Origin: JANQQJ01 sp046290575
GTDB taxonomy: Bacteria > Pseudomonadota > Alphaproteobacteria > SMXS01
Length of the DNA stretch: 64,000 nt
NCBI GenBank assembly: GCA_046290575.1
Contig: JBKAGX010000002.1
Location: 124,001-188,000, forward strand
Reading direction: 5' to 3'
Part shown: positions 18,081-25,252 of the stretch, one piece after another
Position numbering within the stretch: the first letter of the stretch is position 1
Layout: each line of letters begins with the position of its first letter
Notes under the pieces: generated by a model
Told to the model about the DNA's origin: nothing
What the model saw: only the letters and a program-made list of their open reading frames with translations
The model's database searches: none
Program-made: the position numbers and the translations under genes

Positions 18081-19370
18081 ATGACCGACTCAAAGAATCC
18101 GGAAACCATCGTTTTGCATGCCGGTCACCGCGCCGACCCGACCACGGGTGCCGTCGCCGTGCCGATTTATCAGACGACCTCGTACCAGTTCGACAGCGCC
18201 GAGCACGCACGCAAGCTTTTTGCGCTTGAAGAACTGGGGAACATTTACACCCGGATCATGAACCCCACCCAGGCGGTGCTGGAGGAGCGTATCGCGACGC
18301 TTGATGGCGGCGTGGCGGCCTTGGCCGTGAGCTCCGGGCAGGCTGCCTCGACGCTGGCTATTCAGAATCTGGCGTCAGCCGGCGACAACATTGTGAGCTC
18401 CACGGATCTCTATGGCGGCACCTGGAATTTGTTCGCCAACACGCTGCCGGCCATGGGCATTGAAGTGCGCTTCGTGGATCCTGAAGACCCTGAGGCCTTC
18501 CGCCGGGCAACAGACGACCGGACCCGCGCCTATTACGCAGAGACGCTGCCCAACCCGAAGCTGCATGTCTTCCCGATCAAGGACGTCGCCGATATAGGCC
18601 GCGAATACGGCATTCCGCTGATTATGGATAATACGGCCGCGCCGATTATCTGCCGGCCGTTCGACCATGGTGCGGCGATCAATGTTTACTCAATGACCAA
18701 GTATATCGGCGGGCATGGCACCTCGATCGGCGGCATCATAGTCGACAGCGGGACCTTTGACTGGGAAGCCCATCCTGAGCGTCAGCCGAATCTGAACACG
18801 CCTGATCCATCCTATCACGGGGCGGTCTGGGTAGAGGCTGTGAAGCCGCTGGGGCCGATTGCTTATATCCTGCGCGCGCGCACGGTCCTGTTGCGCGACC
18901 TGGGATCGGCAACCACGCCGTCAAACGCCTTCAACTTCATTCAGGGACTCGAGACGCTGCCGCTGCGGATGGAACGGCACTGCCAGAACGCCGCCGCCGT
19001 TGCGGAGTATCTGTCCGGCCATGCCGACGTGGAGAAAGTGATCTTCCCCGGACTGCAATCGGGCGAGGTGAAGCGCCGCGCGGACACATTCATGTCGGCC
19101 TATGGCGGGCTTATGGGCTTTGAACTTAAGGGAGGCCGCGAGGCAGGCCGTAGGTTCATCGACGCGCTAAACATGTTCTACCATGTGGCCAATATCGGCG
19201 ATGCTCGCAGCCTGGCAATCCATCCGGCAACCACCACCCACAGCCAGCTTACGCCCGAAGAACAGCTCGCCACCGGCGTGACTGACGGCTATGTGCGGCT
19301 GTCCATCGGGATCGAGCATATCGACGACATCATCGCCGATCTGGATCAGGCGCTGGCGGCAGCGGGGTAA
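18081..19370 (+). CDS. metY: O-acetylhomoserine sulfhydrylase (Cys/Met metabolism PLP enzyme)
   Basis: A 429-residue PLP enzyme of the Cys/Met metabolism family. The start is ATG 18081 with an excellent ribosome site (AGGAGGGG). The N-terminus ETIVLHAGHRADPTTGAVAV and the SYQFDSAEHARKLFALEE region fit the sulfhydrylase branch rather than cystathionine synthases. The PLP lysine lies in VYSMTKYIGGHG, and the aspartate binding the ring in LIMDNTAAP. It makes homocysteine from O-acetylhomoserine and sulfide. It follows a 134-base gap; I see no SAM-II or other clear riboswitch there. The symbol assumes O-acetyl- rather than O-succinyl-homoserine as substrate. Confidence 0.88.
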   Translation: MTDSKNPETIVLHAGHRADPTTGAVAVPIYQTTSYQFDSAEHARKLFALEELGNIYTRIMNPTQAVLEERIATLDGGVAALAVSSGQAASTLAIQNLASAGDNIVSSTDLYGGTWNLFANTLPAMGIEVRFVDPEDPEAFRRATDDRTRAYYAETLPNPKLHVFPIKDVADIGREYGIPLIMDNTAAPIICRPFDHGAAINVYSMTKYIGGHGTSIGGIIVDSGTFDWEAHPERQPNLNTPDPSYHGAVWVEAVKPLGPIAYILRARTVLLRDLGSATTPSNAFNFIQGLETLPLRMERHCQNAAAVAEYLSGHADVEKVIFPGLQSGEVKRRADTFMSAYGGLMGFELKGGREAGRRFIDALNMFYHVANIGDARSLAIHPATTTHSQLTPEEQLATGVTDGYVRLSIGIEHIDDIIADLDQALAAAG

Positions 19371-19389
19371 CTCGCGTCCGCCGGTGCGT

Positions 19390-19480
19390 TATTGCGAGCG
19401 TCGCGAAGCAATCCAGATCGTCCGTTTAGGGAGAGATCTGGATTGCGGCGCTGCCGCGATGGGCGGCGGTCAATGACAGA
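19390..19480. repeat. Intergenic palindromic repeat (GCAATCCAGATC type)
   Basis: Two perfect 12-base inverted arms, GCAATCCAGATC (19408-19419) and GATCTGGATTGC (19435-19446), lie about 20 bases after the sulfhydrylase gene. They are preceded by TTGCGAGCGTCGCGAA, a string I know from dispersed alphaproteobacterial intergenic repeats. It sits between converging genes and could also act as a transcription end hairpin, but it has no T-run. Confidence 0.65.
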
Positions 19481-19488
19481 AGGTGGAA

Positions 19489-20202
19489 TTACCGGGAGTG
19501 GTTGGCGACGGTGGAGCGAAGCGCGCCGGCGCCTTCTTCGCTGACCTTGAAATTCACCAGGATGTCCTGCGGTGTGACCCGCTCGCCATAGTAGTTCCGT
19601 GCCGTCTTCTTGCGGAACTTGATGTTGGAGCCCTCAATGCTGGCACCCGCGAACAGCCCGGCTTCAGTCTCCGCGATGTAATAGATCGCCTTGCGGCCGG
19701 TTGTGGTGGTCAGTTCCTTGTCGATGCCGTCTTCAATGATCACCGCGCTGAGGTCACCGCCGATTTCGGCTTCGCCCTGCAGCATGCGGTTGACAGCCTC
19801 GTCGGTCATCAGGATCAGCAGGAAGCGGGTCTGCTGGCCGCCGATCTGGAGGCCGAAGCTGGCTGAAGCCATATGATAGAACGCCGGGTAGCTCCAGGTG
19901 CCGTTGGGCGCCCGCGTCATCATGACGCCACTGCCGCCTTCGCCGCCGAGCACCAGGCCGACCTTGATGACAGAGGGGAAGATCATCACACCCTTGGCTT
20001 CCTTCAGGAGAGCCTTGGCGGTGACGTTGTCGCCCTGATCGATCAGGTCCATAAAGGCACTGCGTGAACTATCGACCAGTTCCTGCGCCTCAAACTTGTC
20101 TTTCGCAAGCGCGGGCCCTGCCAATAGAAGAACGGCAAGCGTTCCCGCCATAAGTCCATAAAAATACTTTTTGATATCAATAGCTTGAGCCGTTTTCGCC
20201 AT
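19489..20202 (-). CDS. SYLF domain (YSC84-like) lipid-binding protein
   Basis: A 237-residue protein with an N-terminal hydrophobic stretch (LMAGTLAVLLLAGPALAKD) that looks like a Sec signal peptide, followed by a SYLF domain: LLKEAKGVMIFPSVIKVGL, GGEGGSGVMMTR, and later ASFGLQIGGQQTRFLLILM. SYLF domains bind phospholipids. In bacteria they are mostly secreted or periplasmic proteins of unknown role. It has its own promoter region, facing the enoyl-CoA isomerase-like gene at 20351 in a divergent pair. Confidence 0.9.
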   Translation of the reverse strand: MAKTAQAIDIKKYFYGLMAGTLAVLLLAGPALAKDKFEAQELVDSSRSAFMDLIDQGDNVTAKALLKEAKGVMIFPSVIKVGLVLGGEGGSGVMMTRAPNGTWSYPAFYHMASASFGLQIGGQQTRFLLILMTDEAVNRMLQGEAEIGGDLSAVIIEDGIDKELTTTTGRKAIYYIAETEAGLFAGASIEGSNIKFRKKTARNYYGERVTPQDILVNFKVSEEGAGALRSTVANHSR

Positions 20203-20350
20203 ATCCCGCTCCTGTTATGGGGTCACTTTCGCCGAGGCGGCCTCTTCAAGTTCCTTCAAGACTTAGTCGTCAAGGCCACAAGTGCAAGGCAATTGCAGCC
20301 ATCAGCCGCACCCGACATGATGGGCCCGGACATCAACCGGGAGGGCATTC

Positions 20351-21136
20351 ATGGCCGATTATGACACAATAGTTTTTGAGAATGATGGGCCGGTTGGGCG
20401 GCTGACGATCAATCGGCCTGACGCGCGCAACGGCATGACGACCCAGATGCTGGAGGAGGCCTACGACGCGTTGGGCCGGGCCGCTCGCGACGAGTCTCTG
20501 CGTGTGGTTGTGCTGACGGGTGCAGGCAACAGTTTCTGCCCCGGTGCCGATCTCAATATTACCAATACCGGGCCGCGCGATACGTCCGGCAAACGGCGCA
20601 GTACGGAGGCCTTCCATGTGGCAACACTGCTGCACGAAATGCCACAGGTCACGATTGCCGCAATCAACGGCGCGGCAGCGGGCGCGGGCCTGGGCTGGGC
20701 ACTGGCCTGTGACCTGCGGGTCGCGACAGCCTCGGCCATGTTCAACATCGCATTCCTGAATGTCGGAGTCGCCGGTGATATGGGCGGGCCGTGGTTTCTT
20801 CCCCGGTTGCTGGGCGCGGCCAAGGCGCGCGAACTCTGTTTCCTGCCGGGCAAGTTCGGCGCAGAGGACGCCCTGCGCATCGGCATGGTCTCTCGCGTCT
20901 TCCTGGACGAGACGTTTCGCGAGGAAGCGGAAGCTGTGGTTCAGCGTCTGGCGGGCGCCGCACCACTCGCGATAACTGCCCTGAAACAAAACTTTCTTGC
21001 TGCAGAACGGACCGGGCTGGCGGACTACATCACGTTGGAGAGCGAACGGCACTCGACGATCATGCAGTCCGATGACACACGCGAAGCCATGCGCGCCTTC
21101 ATGGAAAAGCGCACGCCGGTTTTCAAAGGCTCTTAG
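20351..21136 (+). CDS. Enoyl-CoA hydratase/isomerase family protein, PaaG-like
   Basis: The 261-residue protein has the crotonase fold: LTGAGNSFCPGADLNI for the first oxyanion loop, AAINGAAAGAGLGWALACDL for the second, and NVGVAGDMGGPWFLPRLLG. By alignment with rat crotonase both catalytic glutamates are absent (the GCE position reads GWA and the PEI position reads AFL). The Asp in GDMGG matches the Asp used by PaaG-type isomerases. I therefore expect a 1,2-to-2,3 double-bond isomerase or a related enzyme, not a hydratase. It ends seven bases before the DksA-like gene, convergent. Confidence 0.85.
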   Translation: MADYDTIVFENDGPVGRLTINRPDARNGMTTQMLEEAYDALGRAARDESLRVVVLTGAGNSFCPGADLNITNTGPRDTSGKRRSTEAFHVATLLHEMPQVTIAAINGAAAGAGLGWALACDLRVATASAMFNIAFLNVGVAGDMGGPWFLPRLLGAAKARELCFLPGKFGAEDALRIGMVSRVFLDETFREEAEAVVQRLAGAAPLAITALKQNFLAAERTGLADYITLESERHSTIMQSDDTREAMRAFMEKRTPVFKGS

Positions 21137-21142
21137 GCTCGT

Positions 21143-21466
21143 TCAGGCCGCTTTGGCGCAGTCGATACAAAGTGTTGCATAGGGAAGCGCGTCCAGCCGG
21201 GCCTTGGCGATCGGTTCCTCGCAACTGGCGCAGGTGCCATAGGTGCCTTCCTTGATCCGGGCCAGCGCCGCCTTGATCTGGGCAACTTCGGCGCGGCTTG
21301 ATTCTTCCAGCGCTTCCATCATTTCGTCGTCTTCAGCCTCGGTCGCCTGCTCGGAAAAGTCCGGGTCGGCGGGCGCGCGCAAATCTTCGTCCAGCTGCTC
21401 AATGCGCTCTGTCAAAGCGCGAAGCCGGTCGCCCAGTTGCTTTTCTATTTTTTTGTGGTCGCTCAT
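21143..21466 (-). CDS. DksA/TraR-type zinc finger protein
   Basis: A small 107-residue protein with an acidic helical N-terminus (LRALTERIEQLDEDLRAP) and the C4 zinc finger CASCEEPIAKARLDALPYA plus LCIDC, spaced as in the DksA/TraR family. Such proteins bind the secondary channel of RNA polymerase. The start at 21466 (MSDHKKIEKQ) was chosen because AAGGAG lies upstream, although the spacing of 12 bases is long; a start at 21529 would add 21 residues. It is not the long DksA, since the coiled-coil region is short. Confidence 0.87.
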   Translation of the reverse strand: MSDHKKIEKQLGDRLRALTERIEQLDEDLRAPADPDFSEQATEAEDDEMMEALEESSRAEVAQIKAALARIKEGTYGTCASCEEPIAKARLDALPYATLCIDCAKAA

Positions 21467-21624
21467 CAGACCATCATACTCCTTTGTTATCCGGGCTGCC
21501 AGAAGACCGGACAGGTCCAAGGACGGCATTGATGTGCCTCAATGACGCCCCTGCGTCTTGCCGGAATGTGCAAGGTAGGTCACAGTGCCGGCATCATACC
21601 GTGACTTAGCTCTTGGAGGAACAA

Positions 21625-21873
21625 ATGGGATTTCTGACGTGGGTCTTGCTCGGCCTGGTCGCAGGCGTGCTGGCAAAGTGGATCATGCCCGGTAAGGATC
21701 CCGGCGGGATCATCGTGACAATCGCTATCGGCGTGGTCGGCGCCATGCTGGGGGGCTATCTGGGAACCGTGGCCGGCATCGGCAGCGTCAGCGGGTTCAA
21801 CCTGATGAGCATCTTTCTCGCCGTCGGGGGCGCTATCATTCTGCTGCTGGCCTACCGCGCCATTAAGAAATAA
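21625..21873 (+). CDS. GlsB/YeaQ/YmgE family stress-response membrane protein
   Basis: An 82-residue hydrophobic protein with three predicted membrane segments: FLTWVLLGLVAGVLAKWIMPG, IVTIAIGVVGAMLGGYLG, and IFLAVGGAIILLLAYR. The G/A-rich packing pattern (GVVGAMLGG) is the family hallmark. ATG 21625 has GGAGGA just upstream. The family is induced by stress and sits in the inner membrane; the molecular role is unknown. A strong terminator follows at 21895, so it is a single-gene transcript. Confidence 0.92.
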   Translation: MGFLTWVLLGLVAGVLAKWIMPGKDPGGIIVTIAIGVVGAMLGGYLGTVAGIGSVSGFNLMSIFLAVGGAIILLLAYRAIKK

Positions 21874-21894
21874 TCAGAATCAACCATGGAAAAA

Positions 21895-21930
21895 GGCCCG
21901 GCGCTCAGTGGCGCCGGGCCTTCCTTTTTC
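21895..21930 (+). terminator. Rho-independent terminator
   Basis: Perfect ten-base stem GGCCCGGCGC / GCGCCGGGCC with loop TCAGTG, followed by TTCCTTTTT. It ends the GlsB-like transcript and may also stop the UrcA gene, which runs the other way from 22325 and ends at 21957. Confidence 0.92.
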
Positions 21931-21956
21931 GACTTTAGAGCCCTGAAGGCGCTGGT

Positions 21957-22325
21957 TTAGTTGGACGCCAGCAGCAATGTCAGGTCCGACGGGCGATCCG
22001 TCTCGTAGCGCAGGCTGACGTCGATTGCGTCATGGAATTCCTGCAGGCCGACGATGCCCGATTCATCAATGGCGCCATCAACAGTGGCTTCGATGCAGGC
22101 ATCAATCTGCTTGTGGACGCTGCCCAGAACCCAGTTGCGGAATTCTTCGCGACAAAGGTCGGTTGCGGCATCGACAATCTCACGGTGAAGCGTATCCAGA
22201 TCCTTGACTTCCTGCAGGTCGTAACTGGCGACAGGCACTTCGACGACGGCCTTAGCAGGTGCAGCAAATGTGCCGACCATCACGACGGCGGCGGCGAGAG
22301 CGGTCAGATGCGTACGAACGGACAT
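21957..22325 (-). CDS. UrcA family secreted protein
   Basis: A 122-residue protein with a Sec signal peptide (ALAAAVVMVGTFAAPAKA) and a small mature domain: VPVASYDLQEVKDLDTLHRE, then DAATDLCREEFRNWVLG and the second Cys in KQIDACIEATVDGAI. The two cysteines and the YDL...L opening fit the UrcA family, small periplasmic proteins of unknown role found mainly in Sphingomonadales and related Alphaproteobacteria. The name is assigned from motif pattern and not from a search. Confidence 0.7.
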   Translation of the reverse strand: MSVRTHLTALAAAVVMVGTFAAPAKAVVEVPVASYDLQEVKDLDTLHREIVDAATDLCREEFRNWVLGSVHKQIDACIEATVDGAIDESGIVGLQEFHDAIDVSLRYETDRPSDLTLLLASN

Positions 22326-22420
22326 TGATTTCTCCTAATCCAGATTGCATCAGGGACATCCTGATGTCTTGTTTCCAGATCGATACGCAGGAGAAATATT
22401 CTTTAGATCAGTAGGTTATG

Positions 22421-22438
22421 GGTTTATGTCAATAAACC
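22421..22438. promoter_or_regulatory. Perfect seven-base inverted repeat upstream of the UrcA gene
   Basis: GGTTTAT-GTCA-ATAAACC lies in the 233-base gap between the UrcA and GST genes, about 100 bases before the UrcA start. It could be an operator for the UrcA promoter. The remainder of the gap is AT-richer than its surroundings and holds a weaker palindrome (GGGCTACTTACC with GGTAACCTACCC) near 22470-22500, but no gene. Confidence 0.4.
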
Positions 22439-22558
22439 TGACCTTACAATTTGACAATACTCAACGCCGGGCTACTTACCGACATGAGGTAACCTACCCG
22501 GTTGGCCCAATGGGCTATCATTTTTGCTAGTGAAGCTGTTGCGCGGCAACAGGAAGGA

Positions 22559-23182
22559 TCATTTGTTTTGCACCGCAGCATAGGCTGGCCGTGCCAGACA
22601 GCGCCCAAACCAGTCCTGAACATTGGGATAGTTTGAGAAATCCAGATCAATGAATTTTGACAGGGACATCACCGCAGAAACATTCAGATCCGCCACGGTA
22701 AACCGGTCGGCGATCAGCCAGTCCCGATCTGCCAGATGCGCATCCAGCACCTTAAGGGGCCGCTCCAGCGCGTCACGCGCGCCGTCCTCGATCTCCTGAT
22801 TGGGTGGCGCCATGGCGATCTTGGGGTGGCGGACCACCAGCGCAATAATATTGGGTTCCAGCTCCGTTATCGCCCAGAAGCTCCATTGGGTTGTTTTGGC
22901 TTCTTCCTCAATATCGCGCGGCGACAAAGCGCTGCCGGCATGCTTTTTCGCCAGATACAGATTGATCGCCAGGGACTCAAACAGGATCAGCCCGTCATCA
23001 TCCATCGCCGGCACCCGGCCGTTGGGATTGATGGCCAGGTATTCTGGCTCTTTTGATTCATCGATGAAGTGCGTCGGGATGTTCTTGTACTCAAGTCCGA
23101 TTTCCTGGTGCAGTTCCTCGGCCATCCAGACCGACCGCATCGCGCGCGACGTCGGGATGCCGTAAATCGTCAATCCGCTCAT
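22559..23182 (-). CDS. Glutathione S-transferase
   Basis: The 207-residue product is a cytosolic GST. The N-terminal thioredoxin fold opens TIYGIPTSRAMRSVWMAEEL, with a Ser of TSRAMR in the usual catalytic site, and includes INPNGRVPAMDDDGLILFES with the cis-Pro and Glu-Ser that bind glutathione. The helical C-terminal domain has DWLIADRFTVADLNVSAVM, the GST N-capping box. It conjugates glutathione to electrophiles or acts as a ligand binder. The next gene (DsbA-type isomerase, divergent) also belongs to glutathione-dependent aromatic pathways. Confidence 0.92.
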   Translation of the reverse strand: MSGLTIYGIPTSRAMRSVWMAEELHQEIGLEYKNIPTHFIDESKEPEYLAINPNGRVPAMDDDGLILFESLAINLYLAKKHAGSALSPRDIEEEAKTTQWSFWAITELEPNIIALVVRHPKIAMAPPNQEIEDGARDALERPLKVLDAHLADRDWLIADRFTVADLNVSAVMSLSKFIDLDFSNYPNVQDWFGRCLARPAYAAVQNK

Positions 23183-23301
23183 CTTAGAGCCCCGTTTGCT
23201 GGTTTTTTGATGCCGCCACTCTGCCCGGCGGGCGAAGCCTTGGCAATCACCCCAAAGGGGGATTAGGGTGCGCGCCCCTTCATGGAAAAAGCAGGTTTGT
23301 C

Positions 23302-23946
23302 TTGTCCCGCTCCGCCGACTGGTATTTCGACTTCATCTCTCCCTTCGCCTATCTGCAGTTCCTGCAGTTCGAGAAACTGCCTCCCGATCTGAAGGTCAAT
23401 CTGAAGCCCGTACTGTTCGCCGGGCTGCTGGGGCACTGGGATCAGAAAGGCCCGGCAGAGATCCCGGCCAAGCGCATCCAGACCTATCGCACCTGCCACT
23501 GGCTGGCGACGCAGATGGGCGTGGCTTACAAGACGCCGCCTGCGCACCCGTTCAACCCGTTGGTGCCGCTGCGCCTTGCCATCGCGCTGGGTGTAACACG
23601 GGATGCGGTGGCGGCGATCTATGACCACATCTGGGGGCAGGGCAATGATGGCCAGTCGGCGGACTCTTTCCGCGCGCTGGCCAGCGCTCACGGCATCCCC
23701 AACCTTGAAGCGGCAATCGGCGAACCTGCCGTCAAGGGCCAGCTGCGCGCCAATACGGAAGAAGCCATCGCCCGCGGGATCTTCGGGGTCCCTACCTTTC
23801 TGGTCGATGACCAGCTGTTCTGGGGCAATGACGCGACCGGCATGCTGCTGGATTATCTGGCGGACCCGACGGCCTTCACGGAAGGGGAGATGGCGCGGAT
23901 CAGCGACCTGCCCATCGCCACGCAGCGAAAGCAAAGCCGGCTGTAG
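23302..23946 (+). CDS. 2-hydroxychromene-2-carboxylate isomerase family protein (DsbA-like)
   Basis: This 214-residue DsbA-fold protein begins ADWYFDFISPFAYLQFLQFE, the opening of HCCA isomerases, with Ser in place of the DsbA cysteine (SPFAY). Later come IARGIFGVPTFLVDDQLFWG (cis-Pro loop) and LLDYLAD. HCCA isomerase is a glutathione-dependent enzyme of naphthalene degradation; many relatives have other substrates. The only in-frame start found is TTG 23302, with AGCAGG upstream. It is divergent from the GST. Confidence 0.87.
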   Translation: MSRSADWYFDFISPFAYLQFLQFEKLPPDLKVNLKPVLFAGLLGHWDQKGPAEIPAKRIQTYRTCHWLATQMGVAYKTPPAHPFNPLVPLRLAIALGVTRDAVAAIYDHIWGQGNDGQSADSFRALASAHGIPNLEAAIGEPAVKGQLRANTEEAIARGIFGVPTFLVDDQLFWGNDATGMLLDYLADPTAFTEGEMARISDLPIATQRKQSRL

Positions 23947-23991
23947 CGGGGCCCGTTCACCTTTCGATACAGCCGGCGCATTCGCGCCACC

Positions 23992-24075
23992 CACTCGAGG
24001 CGAACGGATATCAGAAACGCCGTTCGTGTCGAGTGCCGCCCCAAGCCCCAAGCCCCAAGCCTGTCGAAGGGGCGA
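23992..24075. repeat. Intergenic repeat: hairpin plus three tandem CCCCAAG units
   Basis: Arms 23992-24007 and 24020-24035 form a 16-base hairpin with two mismatches (CACTCGAGGCGAACGG against CCGTTCGTGTCGAGTG). Three direct CCCCAAG copies follow (24039-24059), then CCTGTCGAAGGGGCGAAGG. The CCTGTCGAAGG and GAACGG elements match a dispersed intergenic repeat family seen in Alphaproteobacteria. No coding sequence is supported here. Confidence 0.6.
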
Positions 24076-24169
24076 AGGACGGTGTATTGAGACATGAACG
24101 GTGCCAGACGCCATTGCAGCCGACCGCGCCACGTTGCTAAGCTCCCATCCGAAACCAGGGGAGAGTTCA

Positions 24170-24457
24170 GTGATTGGAATGATTGTTAAGCTGCGCGTGA
24201 AGCAGGGGCAGGGGCCTGCCTTCGCTGCGCAGACCGCGCGCATGTCGCACATCGTGGAAACCCGTGAAGAGGGCAATGTCTTCTACCGTGCCTACCGGAC
24301 GGATGATCCGGACGAGTTTGTCGCCATGGAGGTCTATAAAGACGCAGCCGCGGTCGAGGCGCATGGCGCTTCCGACCATGTGGCCGACGCCATGGGCAAA
24401 GTCGGCCCGATGCTCGACGGTGATCTGGAAGTCCTTACCCTCACACAGGTGTGGTAA
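24170..24457 (+). CDS. ABM-type (antibiotic biosynthesis monooxygenase-like) protein
   Basis: The 95-residue protein matches the small ferredoxin-like ABM fold: IGMIVKLRVKQGQGPAFAAQ, then REEGNVFYRAYRTDDPDEFV with EVYKDAAAVEAHGASDHV, the standard pattern of these dimeric proteins. GTG 24170 has AGGGGAGAG close upstream; ATG 24179 is the alternative. Members oxidise aromatic compounds without cofactor or just bind them. It heads a run with a second ABM gene (five bases later) and an EthD gene. Confidence 0.85.
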   Translation: MIGMIVKLRVKQGQGPAFAAQTARMSHIVETREEGNVFYRAYRTDDPDEFVAMEVYKDAAAVEAHGASDHVADAMGKVGPMLDGDLEVLTLTQVW

Positions 24458-24462
24458 GCGCG

Positions 24463-24762
24463 ATGTTGGGGATGACCGCACATATGAAGATCAAACCTGG
24501 CCGTGAGGCCGAGTTCGAAGCTGTCGCCAGGGAAATGATCGACGCCGTCCGCGCCAGGGAACCCGGCGCGATCTACTACAGCCTCTTCAAGTCCGACCAG
24601 CCGGGCGATTACTATTTTATGGAACGCTGGGCCGATCAGGCGGCGATCGACGCGCATATGACAGCGCCGCATGTGCAGGAAATCATGCCGCGCTTCATGG
24701 ACTGCATCGACGGCGACCCGGTGATGAACACCTATGAAGAGATCGAGCAGGATAAGGGGTAG
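24463..24762 (+). CDS. ABM-type (antibiotic biosynthesis monooxygenase-like) protein
   Basis: A 99-residue protein with the same fold as the preceding gene: MTAHMKIKPGREAEFEAVAR, EPGAIYYSLFKSDQPGDYYF, ERWADQAAIDAHMTAPHVQ. It is a paralogue of the upstream gene, suggesting tandem duplication with divergence, and it starts five bases after that gene's stop. A fragment of a third copy of its C-terminus (VYEKIEQE, like TYEEIEQDKG here) is left at 25196. The substrate is unknown. Confidence 0.85.
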   Translation: MLGMTAHMKIKPGREAEFEAVAREMIDAVRAREPGAIYYSLFKSDQPGDYYFMERWADQAAIDAHMTAPHVQEIMPRFMDCIDGDPVMNTYEEIEQDKG

Positions 24763-24800
24763 GGGCCGGGTTGCCAGGTCCTGCCGGGGAGGGGAGACCA

Positions 24801-25157
24801 ATGTTCAAGACCGTTTGTTTGCTGAAACGCCGGGCCGGCATGTCTTTTGAAGACTTCCAGGCCTATTACGAAACCCACCACCGCAAGATCGGTGAAAAGG
24901 TGCTGCCGCATGATGTGCGCTATATGCGCCGTTACCTGCATCCCGTGCCCAACCCGGTGACAGGGGAATCGCCAGAGCTGGAATTCGATGTGCTGACGGA
25001 AATGTGGTTCGACACCCAAGAGGCCTTCGACGCCGCCATGGCCGCGCTGGGCGAACCCGAAATTGCCGCCGAAATCGCCGAGGACGAGGAAAAGCTGTTC
25101 GACCGCAGTAAAATCCGCTTCTGCACCATCGAGGAACATGAATCCGCGATGGGGTAG
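24801..25157 (+). CDS. EthD domain-containing protein
   Basis: The 118-residue product begins MFKTVCLLKRRAGMSFEDFQ and continues YETHHRKIGEKVLP, the typical EthD domain opening, then DVLTEMWFDTQEAFDAAMAA. EthD domains share the ferredoxin-like fold of the two ABM proteins upstream. They help aromatic or ether degradation and polyketide decarboxylation. ATG 24801 has GGGGAGGGGAG just before. The three genes probably form one transcript, with no visible partner oxidase. Confidence 0.88.
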   Translation: MFKTVCLLKRRAGMSFEDFQAYYETHHRKIGEKVLPHDVRYMRRYLHPVPNPVTGESPELEFDVLTEMWFDTQEAFDAAMAALGEPEIAAEIAEDEEKLFDRSKIRFCTIEEHESAMG

Positions 25158-25195
25158 GGCGTGGACGGGGCTGTGTGGGCCACGACGTCGCGGTG

Positions 25196-25225
25196 AACGT
25201 GTACGAGAAGATCGAGCAGGAGTAG
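25196..25225 (+). pseudogene. Remnant of a third ABM gene (C-terminal tail only)
   Basis: The triplets AAC GTG TAC GAG AAG ATC GAG CAG GAG TAG read NVYEKIEQE-stop. This closely matches the last codons of the gene at 24463-24762 (NTYEEIEQDKG-stop). The coding part before it is gone, so this is a broken duplicate. It lies at the edge of the lower-GC SIR2 gene, as if an insertion or deletion removed the rest. Confidence 0.55.
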
Positions 25226-25252
25226 GGGTGGTGACCCCGAGCCTCAGATGTC

